From: Eleusine coracana subsp. coracana
Taxonomy: Eukaryota > Streptophyta > Magnoliopsida > Poales > Poaceae
Direction: 5' to 3'
DNA: 64,000 bases
Assembly: GCA_032690845.1 (NCBI GenBank)
Contig: CM064421.1
Location: forward strand, 44,010,963 to 44,074,962
Under the pieces are notes generated by a model. The model saw only the letters and a program-made list of their open reading frames with translations. It ran no database searches and had not been told where the DNA came from. Position 1 is the first letter of the stretch. Every line of letters begins with the position of its first letter. This document shows, one piece after another, positions 10,824-24,987 of this stretch. The translations under genes were made by a program, and so were the position numbers.

Positions 10824-13800
10824 ATGAAGGTGAACTGGGAGCTGCAGGGGTGCTGCGACAAGGACCAGCGGATCTTCCTCGCCGCCATCGGCGTCTCCAC
10901 AGTCGTCATCCTCCTCGTGAGTCCCATCCCGCCCTGCCGCCTTCTTCCTCGCTCCCCGGTTGGATCGGTTCCCCGAGCGGAGGGCTCCGGCTCATCTGTG
11001 TCTGCTGGTTCCTTTTTTTCTGCAGCTGTGGAGGACGTTCGTGCTCACGCCGTTCAAGCTCATCACCGTCTTCCTCCACGAGACCAGCCACGCGCTCGCC
11101 TGCAAGCTCACCTGCGGCGATGTAAGCAGTCATACAACCCTTCTGCGCTATCGCTTGCTCGGAATTTTTTTCTCCACTCTTTCCTTTTCGCGACCGATTG
11201 CTGGCATTGTGCGAGTGCTGCAGCCGCGGCCAAAGTCCTTTTAGGTTCGAATTTTGGGGCCGATTTCTCCAATCATTTTGTGCTGTTAGGTGGGAAAAGT
11301 AGCCGCCTCAGCTCGGTAGGGATCATGGAAATCCATATCACCTTTGTGCTGGGGCGCTTTTTATAGTCTTTGTTTTGCTTTCCATGTCACAAGCATATAC
11401 TGTGAATCTTTGCATTCCTCTAGATATGGACATTCTTATTTTATTAATGAACCGATCAGCAGCGATGCTCTGTGCTGGACTGTTGGTGCCGGAAAGGATG
11501 TTTTGTTACAGCTTTACTACTGTTCTTCTGCATTCAAGTTGGGACTCGGGTTAGTGATTGTCAACTGTCAGCACAATATGCATTCATGGCCTCCTGCGCT
11601 TTTTTCGGTTTGCAAACCAACGCATCTTTGCTAGGGCACCTCAGAAGACTCTGCTGTACGTTGCTCCGTGCAAAATAGGAAGTGCAATCCCAAGTTGCTC
11701 AGTTCTGAAGCATGCATTACTTAGGGACCATTTTGCATGGAATAATGCGAGTGATGCATACTTCTGAAGTCCGGATCAACTGTGAAACCAACAGAGTTGA
11801 TCCTTGGTCTGGTCATAACAAAGTAGCATTGTTTGTAATATGTTTGTTGCATATTTTGATGTGGTGGAACGTTGTTGCTTGCCTTTATTTCTTTCCCGTC
11901 CCCCCATATTACTTGTTAGGCAGTTCCTTCAATGTAGAATGATTGAATGTTGGATAGCCCTGATTGTATCTCTGAACGACTCTTTAGATAACAAAAGTTT
12001 GGAACAGTTAAAAGCATCCTTCAAGTATTCTGTCATATCTGGTGCTTGTATAGGTTCATATACTTCTGAAAAATATAGTCATTTGATGTGTATGAACTTT
12101 GAAGTTGAACTTTTGGTGCTTTTCCCCATGTTAAAAAGTTCAGTCAACATAGTATAGTTAGCTGCTGGATGGCCTTGATTGTATCTGTAGATAGCCCTGT
12201 ATTTAATAGAAGTCTGAAATATTCCAAACAAGCACCTTGAGGGTTCTTATCTTGGTCTACAGTCTTAAAATGCCCTCTGCCTTTTGAAAATCTAATCTGT
12301 AAATGTGCTTCAAATTGGATACTTGGCGCGTGCGCATCATATTAGTTTCCATCTTATGTCAACTTACTAGATGTAGTTTTCATTACATCCAGATAAGACT
12401 GCAGCGTGAAACAATCATTTTTTAGAAGAATTTTCAAGGCTGATATTATATGACAATTAGGTTTGTTTCTTCAGGTCGAAGGAATGCAGGTCCATGCTAA
12501 TGAGGGAGGCAGTACTCAAACTCGAGGTGGCATATATTGGATAATCTTGCCCGCTGGATGTAAATCAATTTTCCCTCCCATCTCGCTCTATCATATCATT
12601 TCTTACAAGAATGCCACAAACAATGACAATAGCTGATTCTCTATTAAACAGCTTATTAATGTTGTGTGCTCTCTAATAGTTTACTATGTCAAACCTAAAT
12701 GGCTCATTGCCTCATTCTAATGAAATATTTTGGAGTAAAAAAACCATGAAGCAATTTTTGGTGAATCTATCTCATGGAATCCTTTTTGCAAACCCAAATG
12801 AAACTTGTCTAGGTCATTTTTGATATTTATGTAAACTTTTGCTCTTTTAATGACATCGAGTCACAGGATGGAACCATAACTATTTCAATGGTGAAAGATA
12901 ATTTTGGTTATTTGATGGCACACATCCAATTGTCTTTGAAAATGAAATTCTCTATGTGAACTAGACTTATCCAGATCCATCTAAATTTTATGCTCTAACT
13001 TTGATCCTCTTTGTAATGCTCCTACTTCACTTCGGAAATCTAACTTTGATCCTCTTTGTAATGCTCCTACTTTTCCTAAAATTGCAGATCTGGGTTCATC
13101 ATTCTGGGGAATGGTCTTCATACTTGCGTCAACTAATCTCCTCACTACAAGAATTGCAGCTGGCTGTTTCATACTTGCATTGTTTGTTGTCCTTTTTGTT
13201 GCAAAAAATGTAAGTTCACTGAATTTTGCTGATGTTGTAATTTGTTACTTCATTTATCTTTTTCACTTGTCCACCAGTAATCATGATCAGGAGTTAATCC
13301 TTACCATATCTTTCTATTGTGCAGTGGTTTCTTCGTTGGCTCTGCCTTGGTATGCATAAACATGACTTTGACTTCATTTAAGACTCTATTATGCTGCATG
13401 ATACTCACTATGCTAAAATCTAGGATTCATTGCCTTCCTTGCTGTTGCCTGGGTCATACAAGAGTTTACAAGTTTCCATAGTCTGAAGTATGTGATTTTA
13501 TTCATAGGTGAGATTGAAGACACTCTAATAGCATGTTCTTTTATCACATATTTAACATCTTCGAACCAAGTTAAATAGTTGTAAATTTAATGTTTTCCTT
13601 TTTTTTAATGTGCAACAGGTGTAATGAATAGCTTATTTTCAGTTTATGGTAAGGACCAAAATTACCCCCTTTTTATTATCCCATATTAGAATAAGAGACA
13701 GAGTTACCGTGGGTCCTAACTGATTTTGTTATTTTGAAAACTTAGATATTTATGATGATTTGATATCTCGAAGAGTGAATTCAAGCGATGCTGAGAAATT

Positions 13801-14018
13801 TGCTGAAATCTGCCCTTGTCCGTGCAATGGTTGTGCATGGGGTGTTATATGGTCTGCACTGAAGTTTCATTGATTTGTTTCTCCCTTGGCATTGTATTAA
13901 GACAATCCTGATGCTGAAGACAACCATACTAACAATTGTTGTTCTTTCTTTCAGGGGTTTCATTTCATTTGCCTTTCTATGTGCGTCAATATATCTTGGA
14001 CTGGTTATATTGTCCTGA
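10824..14018 (+). CDS. M50B-like multi-pass membrane protein with HExxH (234 aa)
   Basis: Nine exons join in frame: 10824-10916, 11026-11121, 12475-12559, 13088-13209, 13325-13349, 13424-13507, 13619-13648, 13746-13851 and 13955-14018, for 705 nt. The protein has several hydrophobic segments: one near residues 18-32, others around the exon 4 stretch GMVFILASTNLLTTRI, the following ILALFVVLFVA, FIAFLAVAWVI, and the C-terminal FISFAFLCASIYLGLVIL. The zinc-peptidase-like motif HETSH lies at 49-53 inside FLHETSHALA. I recognise this as the plant peptidase M50B-like family, whose members are predicted integral membrane metalloproteases. Substrates are not known to me. A cysteine cluster, CPCPCNGC, precedes the last membrane segment. 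The TGA at 14016-14018 ends the frame. Splice-like sites near 14019-14520 suggest a 3' UTR intron. Confidence 0.8.
12994..13075 (+). repeat. 45-bp tandem duplication in intron 3 of the M50B-like gene
   Basis: The block beginning TCTAACTTTGATCCTCTTTG at 12994 is repeated at 13039 with few changes. It ends about 12 bp before exon 4, so it supplies two alternative polypyrimidine-rich stretches in front of the acceptor at 13087. Confidence 0.7.
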
Positions 14019-17000
14019 GGTGATTCCAGTTCTATATATTTTAGTCCTTTTTAGTTTCCTTGTGTTGGTATCACTCAGTTCACCATTGCACCTTACAATT
14101 TTTTTTTTTGGATGAAAATTGCACCTACAATATTGAGTATATCCCTTGTGTCTGCATGCTCGTTCACTGTTGCACTTGCAACAGGGCATACGGCTATTAC
14201 TATGTTGCTATGAAAATAAAGCTAGATATGCCATTACAGAATTTGCGGGGCTGTAGTATTTTGGTCACCATGTTAATTCCTTCATGATAAGAGGATAACG
14301 TTGTGCTAAGGAGAATTGAATAAATGCTAATTTAGTCTGGCAAAACCCAAATCGATGGCCTGTATTGTCTGAACACTGATAGTGCCTTTTATTTCTATGG
14401 CAATGAAGTTGTTGATCAATTGACGTTGCTCTGCAGCTCTATCCTTTCTTTCTCTCTTTTTTTTTAATATATAATCTTAGCTCATACTGACTCTAAGGTA
14501 CACTTATTTTCTGTTCAGGATTTCAACCTCGTGCATACCGTTTTGATCTGAGCCAATTCTGGTGGGCTTTTGTAAGTTTCAATTTTACAGATATTGGTTC
14601 AAGCTTACATCGATCTGGTTGGTTGTACAGCATTCATATAGAAGGCAAACTTATATGTCCATAGGATTTATTCGGTGGGAATTATTCATGCGATTCTTCC
14701 ATTTTAGTGATTCTATAGATACCATTTTTTCTTATCATCTGTATTTATGATTCATACCTTCTTTCTTAGATACAATTAAATTATCTTACCTTATTGCTCA
14801 TGTGACTAATTGAATAACATATTCAGCAATGCAACCGTGTGCATTTTATGCCGCACCTATGTCATGACTGATTGATGAGCTGACAAGCTGATTGCTACAG
14901 GGAGTTAGTGCCCAGTCCAGTTTAGCTTATCCTGGTGGTCTGAGGCCCCTAATCCAATCTTTTGACGAATAGAACTGTTTTGTGTTAACTAACTCTAGAT
15001 CTTGTCGCCTTGTCCGCTGAAAGCAAAATATTGGTTGTTGGGTTGCTGTTGCAAATAGCTGTACAGTGAGGGGAGTTGCTTTATTGCATTACCTCGCGAG
15101 AAGGGTGCTGGCTCCCCTGATTCGCTTCAGTGTGTGACCTAACTTGTTCAGTTGTCGCTGTCCGTGATCCTGACGGGCCAAATTAGATTGTGCGATTGCA
15201 AAAAGGTACTTGTCGGCACCATTTCGCCGGCAGAATTATTATCCTACCAGATTGCGTAACGCCTAACTTCGTACTGTATCAGAATTATTATCCTACCGGA
15301 TGGTTTCCAATTGCCTCTGTCAGGTGCTTTATCGGGTGCCGAAGGTGTAGTAGTAGGGGAGCTTAGCCCTGCTGGTGAAAGGGTGGGGCAGCCGGGGCCC
15401 GAGAAGACGAGTGACCTGCTAAAGCGGGAACAAAGGAAGGAAATGGCTCGGGCACTGGCCGCCACTGTCCCAGTCTCCCTCGGTCGCTCCCTTGCACAAT
15501 CTGCCACGACAGCACCGCGCCGCGTAAGCAGGTCTCGCTGACGGCGGGGGTCTCACCGCCGCGGTCCCGTGGAGGCGTGGAGTGGAACGCACATGGGGCC
15601 GGTCTTCCCTCTCGTCGCCGTGCACACTGCACGCTTGGTCGTCGACTAGGCAACTAGGTTGTGCGTGCTAGTGGCAGCATTCGTCGTCTCCGGCTCGCCT
15701 TCATTGCCGCAGGCATCCTGTGGCAGATGATGAGCGAGCAACAGCGCGACCTGACTCGGATTCGTCCCATCGTCCGTCACGTCCCTGCTCCAGTGTGTGA
15801 TAGTAGTACGGGCACTCAACATTCCGCGGACACGCCTGCTGTCTTTCGGGCAGTGCTGGGGCCCTCCTTGTGCTGTACGAGATGACGTTAGATCACTCCA
15901 TTATCTGCTGCTGCATTTTATTGGCTGAGTTTTGCTTTAATTCCTTTCACATCAACACGTGTAGCAAATTAACTGTACTACTAGTACTGGTCGTTGGGGA
16001 GTTTGTTTGGAATTCCGTACAAATCAGTGTATCAGGTTAACTGGAAACCATCCGTGTGCATGTTTATCAAATCCGAGCATTATTGGTTAGGGGAGAGGGG
16101 GCTCAATTCAAGAAGTATGCAACGGGGGTGAACCAGTCAGCACAGTCGGTAGGTCCGGCAGCAGCGGTAGCAAATCTCGGGCTAATCTATTGGGGGTGCC
16201 CCCGTGATCCGTCGCCGATAGGTTAGGCTCGTGCCGGTGCCCAGATCAGATCAGCTTCCACGCAGAAACGGGCGCTGGTCGGGTCCATGATTGGTGCCCG
16301 GAAATGGCGGTCACCACAGTGTCAACGTCCATGCCACAGTATTATTGTAATGTATGTGTGGCGTGACTGCTCTGCCGGCCGTGCCCTGCGTTCTCGCTCT
16401 CGCCACGTGGGCAACACGCCGCCAAACTAAACGTGCCATCCTCTCGATCTTCTTTTTCTTCATTTTTTATGAGGAATCCAATCCATCCTCTCAGGTCTCA
16501 GGCTCTCTCCCTCGGCTTTGCCCTTGATTTGCGACGAACGGTAGGGTGATGGTGAGTGACACTGGACAGCGGACACTGCCTTACCTGACAGGTCGAACCG
16601 CGCTCTGTTTTTATTTAACTTGTCCCCTTCGGTTGAATGATGTCCCCGTCGTGTTGCGGGACAGGTGCTGAGGAAAAGATCAGAAGTGACACGACACACA
16701 CAAAAAACCCATGGATCAGAGAAGGAACGAATCACCCTCCGGTGAATCTGGCCGGTGGATCACCACAAGTGTTCCTTTTCACGCGGGAGAAGACGAGAGA
16801 ATCTGCTCGTGTTTCGTACGCTCAAGCCAAAATAGAGCGCCGCGCCGCGCGAGTTCATGCCAACGACTGTCACGCGCTACATTCGATTTTTTTTTCTTTA
16901 CCTCGGCTTACGCCAAGATTAGTCGCGTGCTCAGCACGGGTAAAACTCGTCAATCCTCGTTATGGCATTAATTTACCCAGCAGCTGGACCATGTCGTGTA

Positions 17001-19266
17001 CGAAAACCGCTGGCGGTCTGGCGACCTGCCCCGCCTGCCTGTCTTTGGGCATCGGCCGCTAGCGGCGCCACTCCAGAAGCGACGCGACGTACTAGTGCTG
17101 GTACTGGTACGCGATGTTTTTTTTTGGGTGAGTGCGGAATCTCGTTGACTCTAGGCGCATGCCGGGTCGCGTGTCCCCCGCCCTCATTTTTTTTTTCTTT
17201 ACGCCGCCGGAAGTACACTGCATTTCTTTCTTCCTCGATCCGGCGCTCCAGTGTAGCACTAGCAGTCCTCCCAAAGATTCTCCGCCCACTTCGTAAATTT
17301 CAAATTGTCGTGCCTCTGTTTCGTGGCCAAAATCCACAGTACATGCCGCGGTCAAACAGTAGCGGTAAGTACTTGCGTCACTATGGCTGCCTCGGCTGAT
17401 GGCATTCTCTGTACTGCCAGTCGTCAATAGAGAGAGAGCCACGCACCGCTAGAGAACAAAAAGCAGCCGCTCCCACAACGCCCCCCCCCCCCCCCCCCCC
17501 ATGCGCGGCCCCGGCACGGCGAGCGACACTTGGACTGCAGGTGGGCCAGGGCCGGTTCACGGCTTGCATGCGTACCAGTAGCAGTCACTCAAAGCTAAAA
17601 AAAAGAAGGTAGCAGTCTCTCACCGACGCGTGGGGCCTGGCAAACCAGACCCCCCGCGATCCACGCCCGTGCTCCTACGGGAGGCAGGCGGGGTGGAGTG
17701 ACGTGGACCGGGTGCACCAGGGGGTCCTGCGCGGCGCACACGTGTGGAGAGCGGGCCCGCTTAGGCCAAGGCGGTGCACTGTGGACTCGGGCCACGCCGC
17801 GACGTGCGAGGGGGACCGTATCTGGTTTTTCAAAAACATCTTGCCTCGGGTTCTCTTTATTAATTTTTTCCTTTTTGCAAATAGACCCCTTCGGTTTAAA
17901 TTTTTTCACGTGCATTGGGACCAGTGGTGAGGGGACGTGGAGACGTGTGCGCTCTAGGCTTCTCTTTTGTCCAACTGTTGGGAGTTGGGAGTGGTGCGGC
18001 GTTGTGTTCTTGGATGGTGTTTCTACATTAGGCTCAAATAGCCTATAAACAATGTGGCACGTTTTTTTGGTTAATTTGGAGTTTCTATGCTGCTTTTAAG
18101 TTAATTTGAGTTTCTATGGCACTTTTTCACGTCACAAAAGACAATATGTGACCATTTTTCTTTGCCTAATTTAAGTTTTTACGACAGATTATTATCCGTA
18201 ACACATGATAGATAGAGCTGTATTGAGTAGTCTAGTTTCTTGATTTTTTTATGGTTACATATCCGATACGTTACTAGTACTATTTCTTGTCTTGTTGTCA
18301 TGCTTCTTCTTTTGGCGCCGAGCAAAGAGACACATCAATGATAACGTATTTTTGAGTTCATATAATAGATTATTATCGAATGTGTGACATATCCGGTTAG
18401 TAATTATAATGTTTTGAGATACATACTAGTGTTGCGTTACTTAGTTTTTTTCTTTGTTATGGCGTGATTTGACGCGAAGCCAGAAGAGACATACTCCGTC
18501 GTAGTATGAATTACTTAATATCTTTCTTTTGTTATGGAATAATTCATAATGAAACCCTAAAACTGAATACTACAAAGAATCTTACATAATCAAAGCATTT
18601 ATGTATGTCCCGCTCATGATCGTGTAAAAGAATAGTACTAGTATTCTATGACCGTAATCATCCTCATAACCATTTGCGGCTCCTTTTCTAGATAATATTT
18701 GTGTTTCAATCGAGTGCATCTAAAGAATTCAGTTTGCAACGATGATGATTACAACCAAAGCCTCGGCAATGATCCACCTTTAAGCTCTTCCATGAAAAAA
18801 ATATCAAAAAGTGTAGTAGCAAAGTGCTACTGAATTTGAAATACCAAGAGGACGTAGAAGCAAAATAGTTTGTAAAACAAATAAAGCAAGTACTAATAGC
18901 AATGATAAGAAATCATTAATTTATTCTGTTAGAGATGGGACAGTAGTACATAGATTAGACTTGAGACGGAGATAGAGTGACTGCAGGAGCCAGGAGGAGA
19001 GGAGGGGAGAAGAAACTGAAAGAGACGAAAAAAAAAACTGACACAGGTAAGCGAGATTTTGGAGAGAGAAGCAGGCCGCCACCAGAGCGAGCCGAGGAAC
19101 GGGCAAACGGAACGAGCCTATTTCCCCGTCCTTCCTCCCCCTCCCCACTCAAAAAATCGACTGCTCGTTTAGCGCTCCATCTCTCTTGCCCCGTTCCTCT
19201 CTCGCGGCGGATGAGCGACTACCTCCCCGCCGCTGCATCCGGTGGGGCCTGACAGCTGAGGCAAGC
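14019..19266. other. gene-poor spacer of about 5 kb
   Basis: Starts with the likely 3' UTR of the M50B-like gene. At 15231 and 15280 an 18-base string, CAGAATTATTATCCTACC, is repeated. At 17481-17500 there is a run of 20 C. Around 18180-18490 two blocks beginning with AGATTATTATC look like diverged tandem copies. The last 300 bp are purine-rich and form the probable 5' UTR of the DUF4378 gene. No coding exon is supported, although several open frames exist in the GC-rich part (15.3-17.9 kb). Confidence 0.45.
17481..17500 (+). repeat. homopolymer C20
   Basis: Twenty consecutive C in unassigned sequence. It is a second long G/C homopolymer in this window, after the G34 run at 8561. Confidence 0.9.
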
Positions 19267-22200
19267 ATGGCGAGCGTCGAGCGCGGCAGATCGCGGCGCA
19301 GGGGAGACCGCGGCCGGGCATCTGAGCGGAATGCTGCGTATTCCGCAGTTCCCACCGCCGTCGGCCACCAAGGTCCGTGCTTTTGCCTTGTTACCTGTTC
19401 TTTCTTTAAATCCTTGCTTATGATCTTGTTTGTGTTTGCGATTTTTTGGGGGCTTGTTGTTTGTCAGCCGAGTTTTTATTTCTTTTGCCTTCATTATTTT
19501 TGTGGGCTGGGGGTTCGGGAGTCCATGTGATGAAGATCCATCTTGATCTCAGATAGAGATGGCATTTTGGGGGCTCTTGCTCCTCTTGCTGTCCCGTCAG
19601 GAGGTTAGGAGGTTTTTCCTTTTCTTTCCGTCGCTGTTTCCGGTTGTTCCAGTGGCTGCTTCTGCTTGGTATTGCTTGTACACTCGTCATCCTCCATTCT
19701 TAGGTCTTCCTTAATATTTTGCATCAAAATCTCGTATTTAGCATCATCTTCCACAGACAAATGTCAGGGGTGTTTGGTATTGAAAACGAATTCTTTTTTC
19801 CTTTTTGGTTCTTCCTGTTAGCTAACAAGAAATTCGGAACAGCTAGTTTTGCATTAATCTTCTTAGATTTGAAGATGGCGACACAGCCATTTTTTTTTTA
19901 AAAAAGAGTGGACTTTTTTTACCCCGTGTTTTAAGCTGCCAGGGGCATGCTTTCTCATGGACTTTGTCTTAGTCGGCACTTTATCGGGGAGCAGAAGTTT
20001 CTGCTTCCAGTTTCAAACGTTTTTGGCGGACAATTCCTTTTATTTTCATCCGTGTACTTCCAATTGAAGCTGCAGTTGCCTAGATGCTGCAGGAGTTGTT
20101 GGCCAATTTTTGAAAGAATCATCAATGAATTGTAATTTTACCGTACAATCTTGTCGTCTTGGAATAAAATATGTAGCATTGGATGCTTAGAATAATTTTG
20201 GTTCTGTACAGTGCAGTATTGAGAGTCATTCGGATGAAATGTATAATGTTGTAAAGTTGACAATTCCCACGATATCACGCAAAGAAACCTCAGTTGCCCG
20301 TAATTTGCTGGATATGCATTAAATTTTTTCGATTCTGCATCCTCTTGTCTGTTGAATGCTGTGAAGGTTCATGGCCAAGTTGCCTTTCTTGTGCTAATCA
20401 CTATGCAAATCTTTGTTTACACATAGTTTTATTATCCCTTAGAAGACTAGTCGTCCGTCACAGCTATTTTAAGCACTAGGGTCTCAAGTCGTTCTGCAGA
20501 ACTTTTGCTTATATATATAAATGGTGCTAGTGGCAGCAGAAACTCACTTTGCTTTGTAGAAATAAGGAAGAAGCAAATATTTCACACTAATTATGTTCAT
20601 GTTTGTTGGGTGGTCTTGCAAAGCTTGTACTATGCTTGTGAGTCGCTGGCTTGTTGCATCTCCTTGACTAATGCAGTGATATGTTTAGTTGTGAAGTTTG
20701 TGCTGTTCATGGAAAGCTTCATGTGATGAATTGTTATGGGGTAGACTAGTAGTTAATAGTGGCCGCAGCGATCCATCATGCTTATATGGTATGTTTACAA
20801 TGAAATGTTCTGAATTGAATTTTTCCTCCTAGCATTGTACAAATGACACATTTTTTGCTTGCTTTCCAGAAAGTAATGGTTTCTGGACAAGGTGATTATT
20901 GCCATTAATTTAATTTGAATTTGTTAAAATTATCTAGAAAGAAATGGCAACATAGGGAACACAAAGCATGGATACTATGGAGTCTATGCTTCCTTCGTTT
21001 TGGTAAATTAGAATGACCCTTTATTTAGATGTGACTGCAACATATTAATTAATTCCCATTACAAAAAGTATATGCCCTTATGGAGACTGGCTGCTCAAGC
21101 CCAGTGGCCAGTAACAGATATCTTCCTACTCACTTTGCTTCTCAAAATCTAATTTGACATGGGATGGTTTCTGTTTCACATTGTATCATGTTACTACCTT
21201 TGCCATCGTGGCTTTTGACCTGCACAGATTATTTAGTATTTACTATTTCTTTGCCTTTTATTTCAGGGGTTGCATCCTTGAGGAAACAAGTTAGTTACCC
21301 AGGGATACTATCTGATCCACTGGTGAGTGATCTCGATTTAGTTGAAATTTTGCACTGTATGATTTAGATTCAAGTCCATCTCTGTTGTGTAACATTAACA
21401 ATGTAACACTTCTTAAATAATATGCTTTATTATCATCTAAAGTAAAGTTTATTGATAACCATTTATGGAAACACGTTGTATTTTATTAATATCTTCTATC
21501 AAACTTTGCTACTTTATTAATTGATTGTTTCTTGAAACTTTCTGCACAATGTAACAGACTTTTAATCAGTTGTTGTGCCCTCTCTTTTTGTTCTTTTGTC
21601 TCCAGTTTGAAGCGGGAAACAGGCAATCAAGAAAGGTCAGTGGTGTACCTATGAAAATGCTAATAGACGAGGAAATATCAAAAGATATCAGAGCTAGGCA
21701 CATTTCACCAGGTGCTGTTGGTCGGCTAATGGGTCTTGATTCACTGCCTACATCTGGAACTCGTAACCAATGTCATGCACAAAGGGTGTCACCTGGTAGT
21801 TTTCATGATCTACATGGTTTATATCACGACATTCCACATCGGAGAAGCGCAGATGATATCAAAGATGTTTTTGAAGTTATGGAGGCCTCAAAAACAAAAA
21901 TGCACCGAAGTCCAGTATCTAGATCTGGAAATACAAGCTCTAGATCTGATATGGTTGATGATGCTGATATAGATTTCATAAGACAGAAGTTTGTGGATGC
22001 TAAGCGTCTTTCTACCGATGAATCTCCTCATATGTCAGAAGAATTTAATGACACACTTGATGCATTGGTATCTAATCGGGATCTTCTGGTTGAATTTCTT
22101 CGAAAGTTTGATCCTGTTGTCAGAAAGGACCTGCATAATCATGGTTCTCTATCCTCTGCCGCAAACTGCATTACAATACTGAAACCATCTCGAAGAAATC

Positions 22201-24987
22201 AGAATACTGGTATGGACAATATTTATCCTCAAGGTAAAGATACTGAAAGCTACTTCAACATTAAGGAAGCAAAACATTCTTCAAGGAAGCCATATTCGGA
22301 TGCGCCCTCTCAATGCCTGAAAGAAGATTCTGGTTTATTGAGGCAGAAGCTATCAAGTTCAAGTTACCAGGAAAACACTAACAAACGAGCTGCTCCTACT
22401 CGTATTGTTGTCTTGAAGCCAAGCCTTGAGAAAAATCTTGATATTGAAGGATCCTTTGCCCTAAATAATAAGGTCCCTCATTCTGATTTCAGAAGGCGCA
22501 AAGAATGCCAGGATGTTGCTAGATGGAGCCCGTATACTGAAGAGTACATTTGTCAGGCGTCTTTTGAAGATTATGAAACATTAGGCCATACTAGGAAGGG
22601 ATCTAGAGAAATTGCTAGGGAGATCACAAAACAAATGAGAGCTTCTAGGGGTGAAAGTAGGAAGCATGTGGTCAAACCTGAGACCAGAACTTCTGTTTCA
22701 GAAAAAACGCCACAACCTGTGTCATCTGTTACTAAGCTCAAGACTTCAGATGCATTCCATAGATCAGCTGAGCTATGTGACACTTGGGCTTCTTCCAGCT
22801 TCAACTCGTCGCCAACTTATTCAACTGAAACATCTGTAAGCAAGGAAGCAAAGAAACACCTCTCTAACAGATGGAAGAAGGCACATCGGCATCAACATCA
22901 AATAGCTGATAATGATGGCTTCAGCACCCTTGGGGATATGCTTGCTCTCTCGGATCAGGATGCATCAGAAGTCGCTACTCATAAAATGGCTTGCAAGAAA
23001 TGTCCAAAGGAAGAAGTGCAGATAGATAGAATGCAGGGTTCTTGCATCTATCCTCTTGGCATCAGCAGCAATGACGGTTGGAAAGATGTGGCTACAAGTA
23101 ATTTTACAAGGTCCAAATCTCTTCCACCATCCGTTAGCCGTGGAGTTCAAAAGTCAAACACCAGAAGAAGAACAGGTAGTGGTAGGCATAATGAGTTTTC
23201 TATGCTTAAAGATGTTCTTAAGGTGGGACCCCCGTATTCTGAATATGCATGCCGTAGCAGACAAAAACAATCTTTAAGCAGAGGTTCTACATTTCATGGT
23301 GATGCATCTGAGCTGATGTCCCCAGATAATGAGGAAAGAATGGTAACTGAACGTGAGATACATGTAAATTACGAGGAACCAGCTGATGGTATTACCATGC
23401 CAGATATATCAGAACAGTCACAACATTCTGCACATCTTGACCATGAACTAGATGCAGTTGGTTTTCTGGATGCTAGTTTCATAGTCCCTGAAAAGAAGAA
23501 AGAACCTCTGTCTCCTTCTGGACAGAGCCATCAAATGCTTCAAGATCCAGCAATAGCATTTGATGATTGTCTTCTTGTCCCTAATCTTGATGATTTAGTG
23601 ACTGAGGTACAAATATGCTCATTAGATTCTGTTTTCCTGTTTTCTTTTAGCAATTCTTCAATTAAGTGGAAACATTCCTTCAGAATTAAAAGGGACATCT
23701 GTTTTAATTAAAGGAAATCAGATCTGGGATACTCCCTCAAGGTTGACCATAAAATAATCTATTTATGTATTTGATAGTTCGGATTCTTTTTTCCCTACCT
23801 TTTATTTTACATTTATTTAATGTTCTGCTGCTAACATGAAATTTGCTCTATGCCATTTCGCACAAACGGTGATTTTTTTCTTCTTGTTTTTTATTTTTTA
23901 AAAAATGTGTGTGGTATCATATTACTGTGCTTAATTGTCTTCAAGAGCTTGCTTGATTTTTTTTATCTCTTGTTTAATAACTGCCAATTATACCTGATTT
24001 AGGATGAGCGACGTGAATACCAACAAGCTGATGATTATCTAGCCCAGTATACTCCAGAGATAGAATCAGAATCTTTTGTGGGCATTGACAACCATCAAAT
24101 GGATGACAATCAAACGCTTTGTATTCCACCAAATGGATCAGAATCGCCAGTGAGCTCAAAGAAGGATGACCAGCAGAGTCCAATTTCTGTTCTTGAATCA
24201 TCTGTGAATGTGGACGATGTTTACTCAGGAGATTTCGAGAAAATTAGTGCTGATCTTCAAGGTAAGTAATTGAGTGCTTTTTTTTTCTTATTCATCCTGC
24301 CTTTTATTTTCAGCACTTGGGTTGATTTATTTATTTATTTCAGAGCTCAGAATGCAACTTCGATTTCTTAAGAGGGAGACAACAGATAATGGAGAAGACA
24401 CCGAGCTTTTTATATTGAGCGATGATGAGACAGCATGTCAGCCACCTTCTGAAATGAAGATATCCCATGCTTTTAGGGATGAAGAAGAAAGAGACTTCTC
24501 TTATGTGCTTGATATGCTTACTGATTTGGGAATTCATGCTGCTGACCAGGATGAGCTGCTTGACAACTGCTACATAGTGGAGTGTTACACGGGCCCTGAT
24601 TTATATGATAAACTTGAGAACAAGTACAGGAGCCTCATTTTGTGGCCGCAGCATGAGAGGAAGCTCTTATTTGATATCACAAAGAATGTTCTTGTGGACA
24701 TAATCACCTCTCTAATGCAGTGTGGCTCAAAGGGTATGTTGAGAAGGTGGTTGCCTGGATGGGATCAGGAGGAGTTTGTTGAGATGGTGTGGCAAAGGGT
24801 GGTCCAGTTGCGGCAAGAGATGGAGTTTAATCAGGATTGGCTATCCTTGGATGTAGAGTGGGTTGGTTCTGAAGATGGTGTCTACTTGATCGGGAGTGAT
24901 ATTGGGAGTGAGTTGCAGGAATATCTCATTGATGAAATCATAGCTGACTTCCTGGTGGTGACTAAATCCGCCAAGCTCTGTGGCTAG
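19267..24987 (+). CDS. DUF3741/DUF4378 protein, TRM (TON1-recruiting motif)-like (1021 aa)
   Basis: Five exons join in frame: 19267-19372, 21267-21322, 21606-23606, 24003-24261 and 24344-24987, for 3066 nt. The 2001-nt third exon carries most of the protein. [11 protein letters not shown] at residues 92-102 is the conserved VxRLMGLD motif near the start of TRM/LONGIFOLIA-type proteins (DUF3741-associated). The C-terminal DUF4378 runs from about 855 (DFSYVLDML) to 1015 ([12 protein letters not shown]). Between them the chain is long, polar and serine-rich, probably disordered. TRM proteins bind the TON1-PP2A complex and cortical microtubules and affect cell shape and organ length. That role is from the family and is not shown here. 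The first exon (basic, [12 protein letters not shown]) was chosen because it joins in phase to the 21267 exon; its intron is 1.9 kb. The start is less certain than the rest. Confidence 0.8.

Noticed and set aside
15311..17915. Possible genes in the GC-rich part of the 14-19 kb spacer
   Set aside because: Several frames of 70-145 codons exist on both strands, but none joins to a neighbouring exon or shows a known domain.
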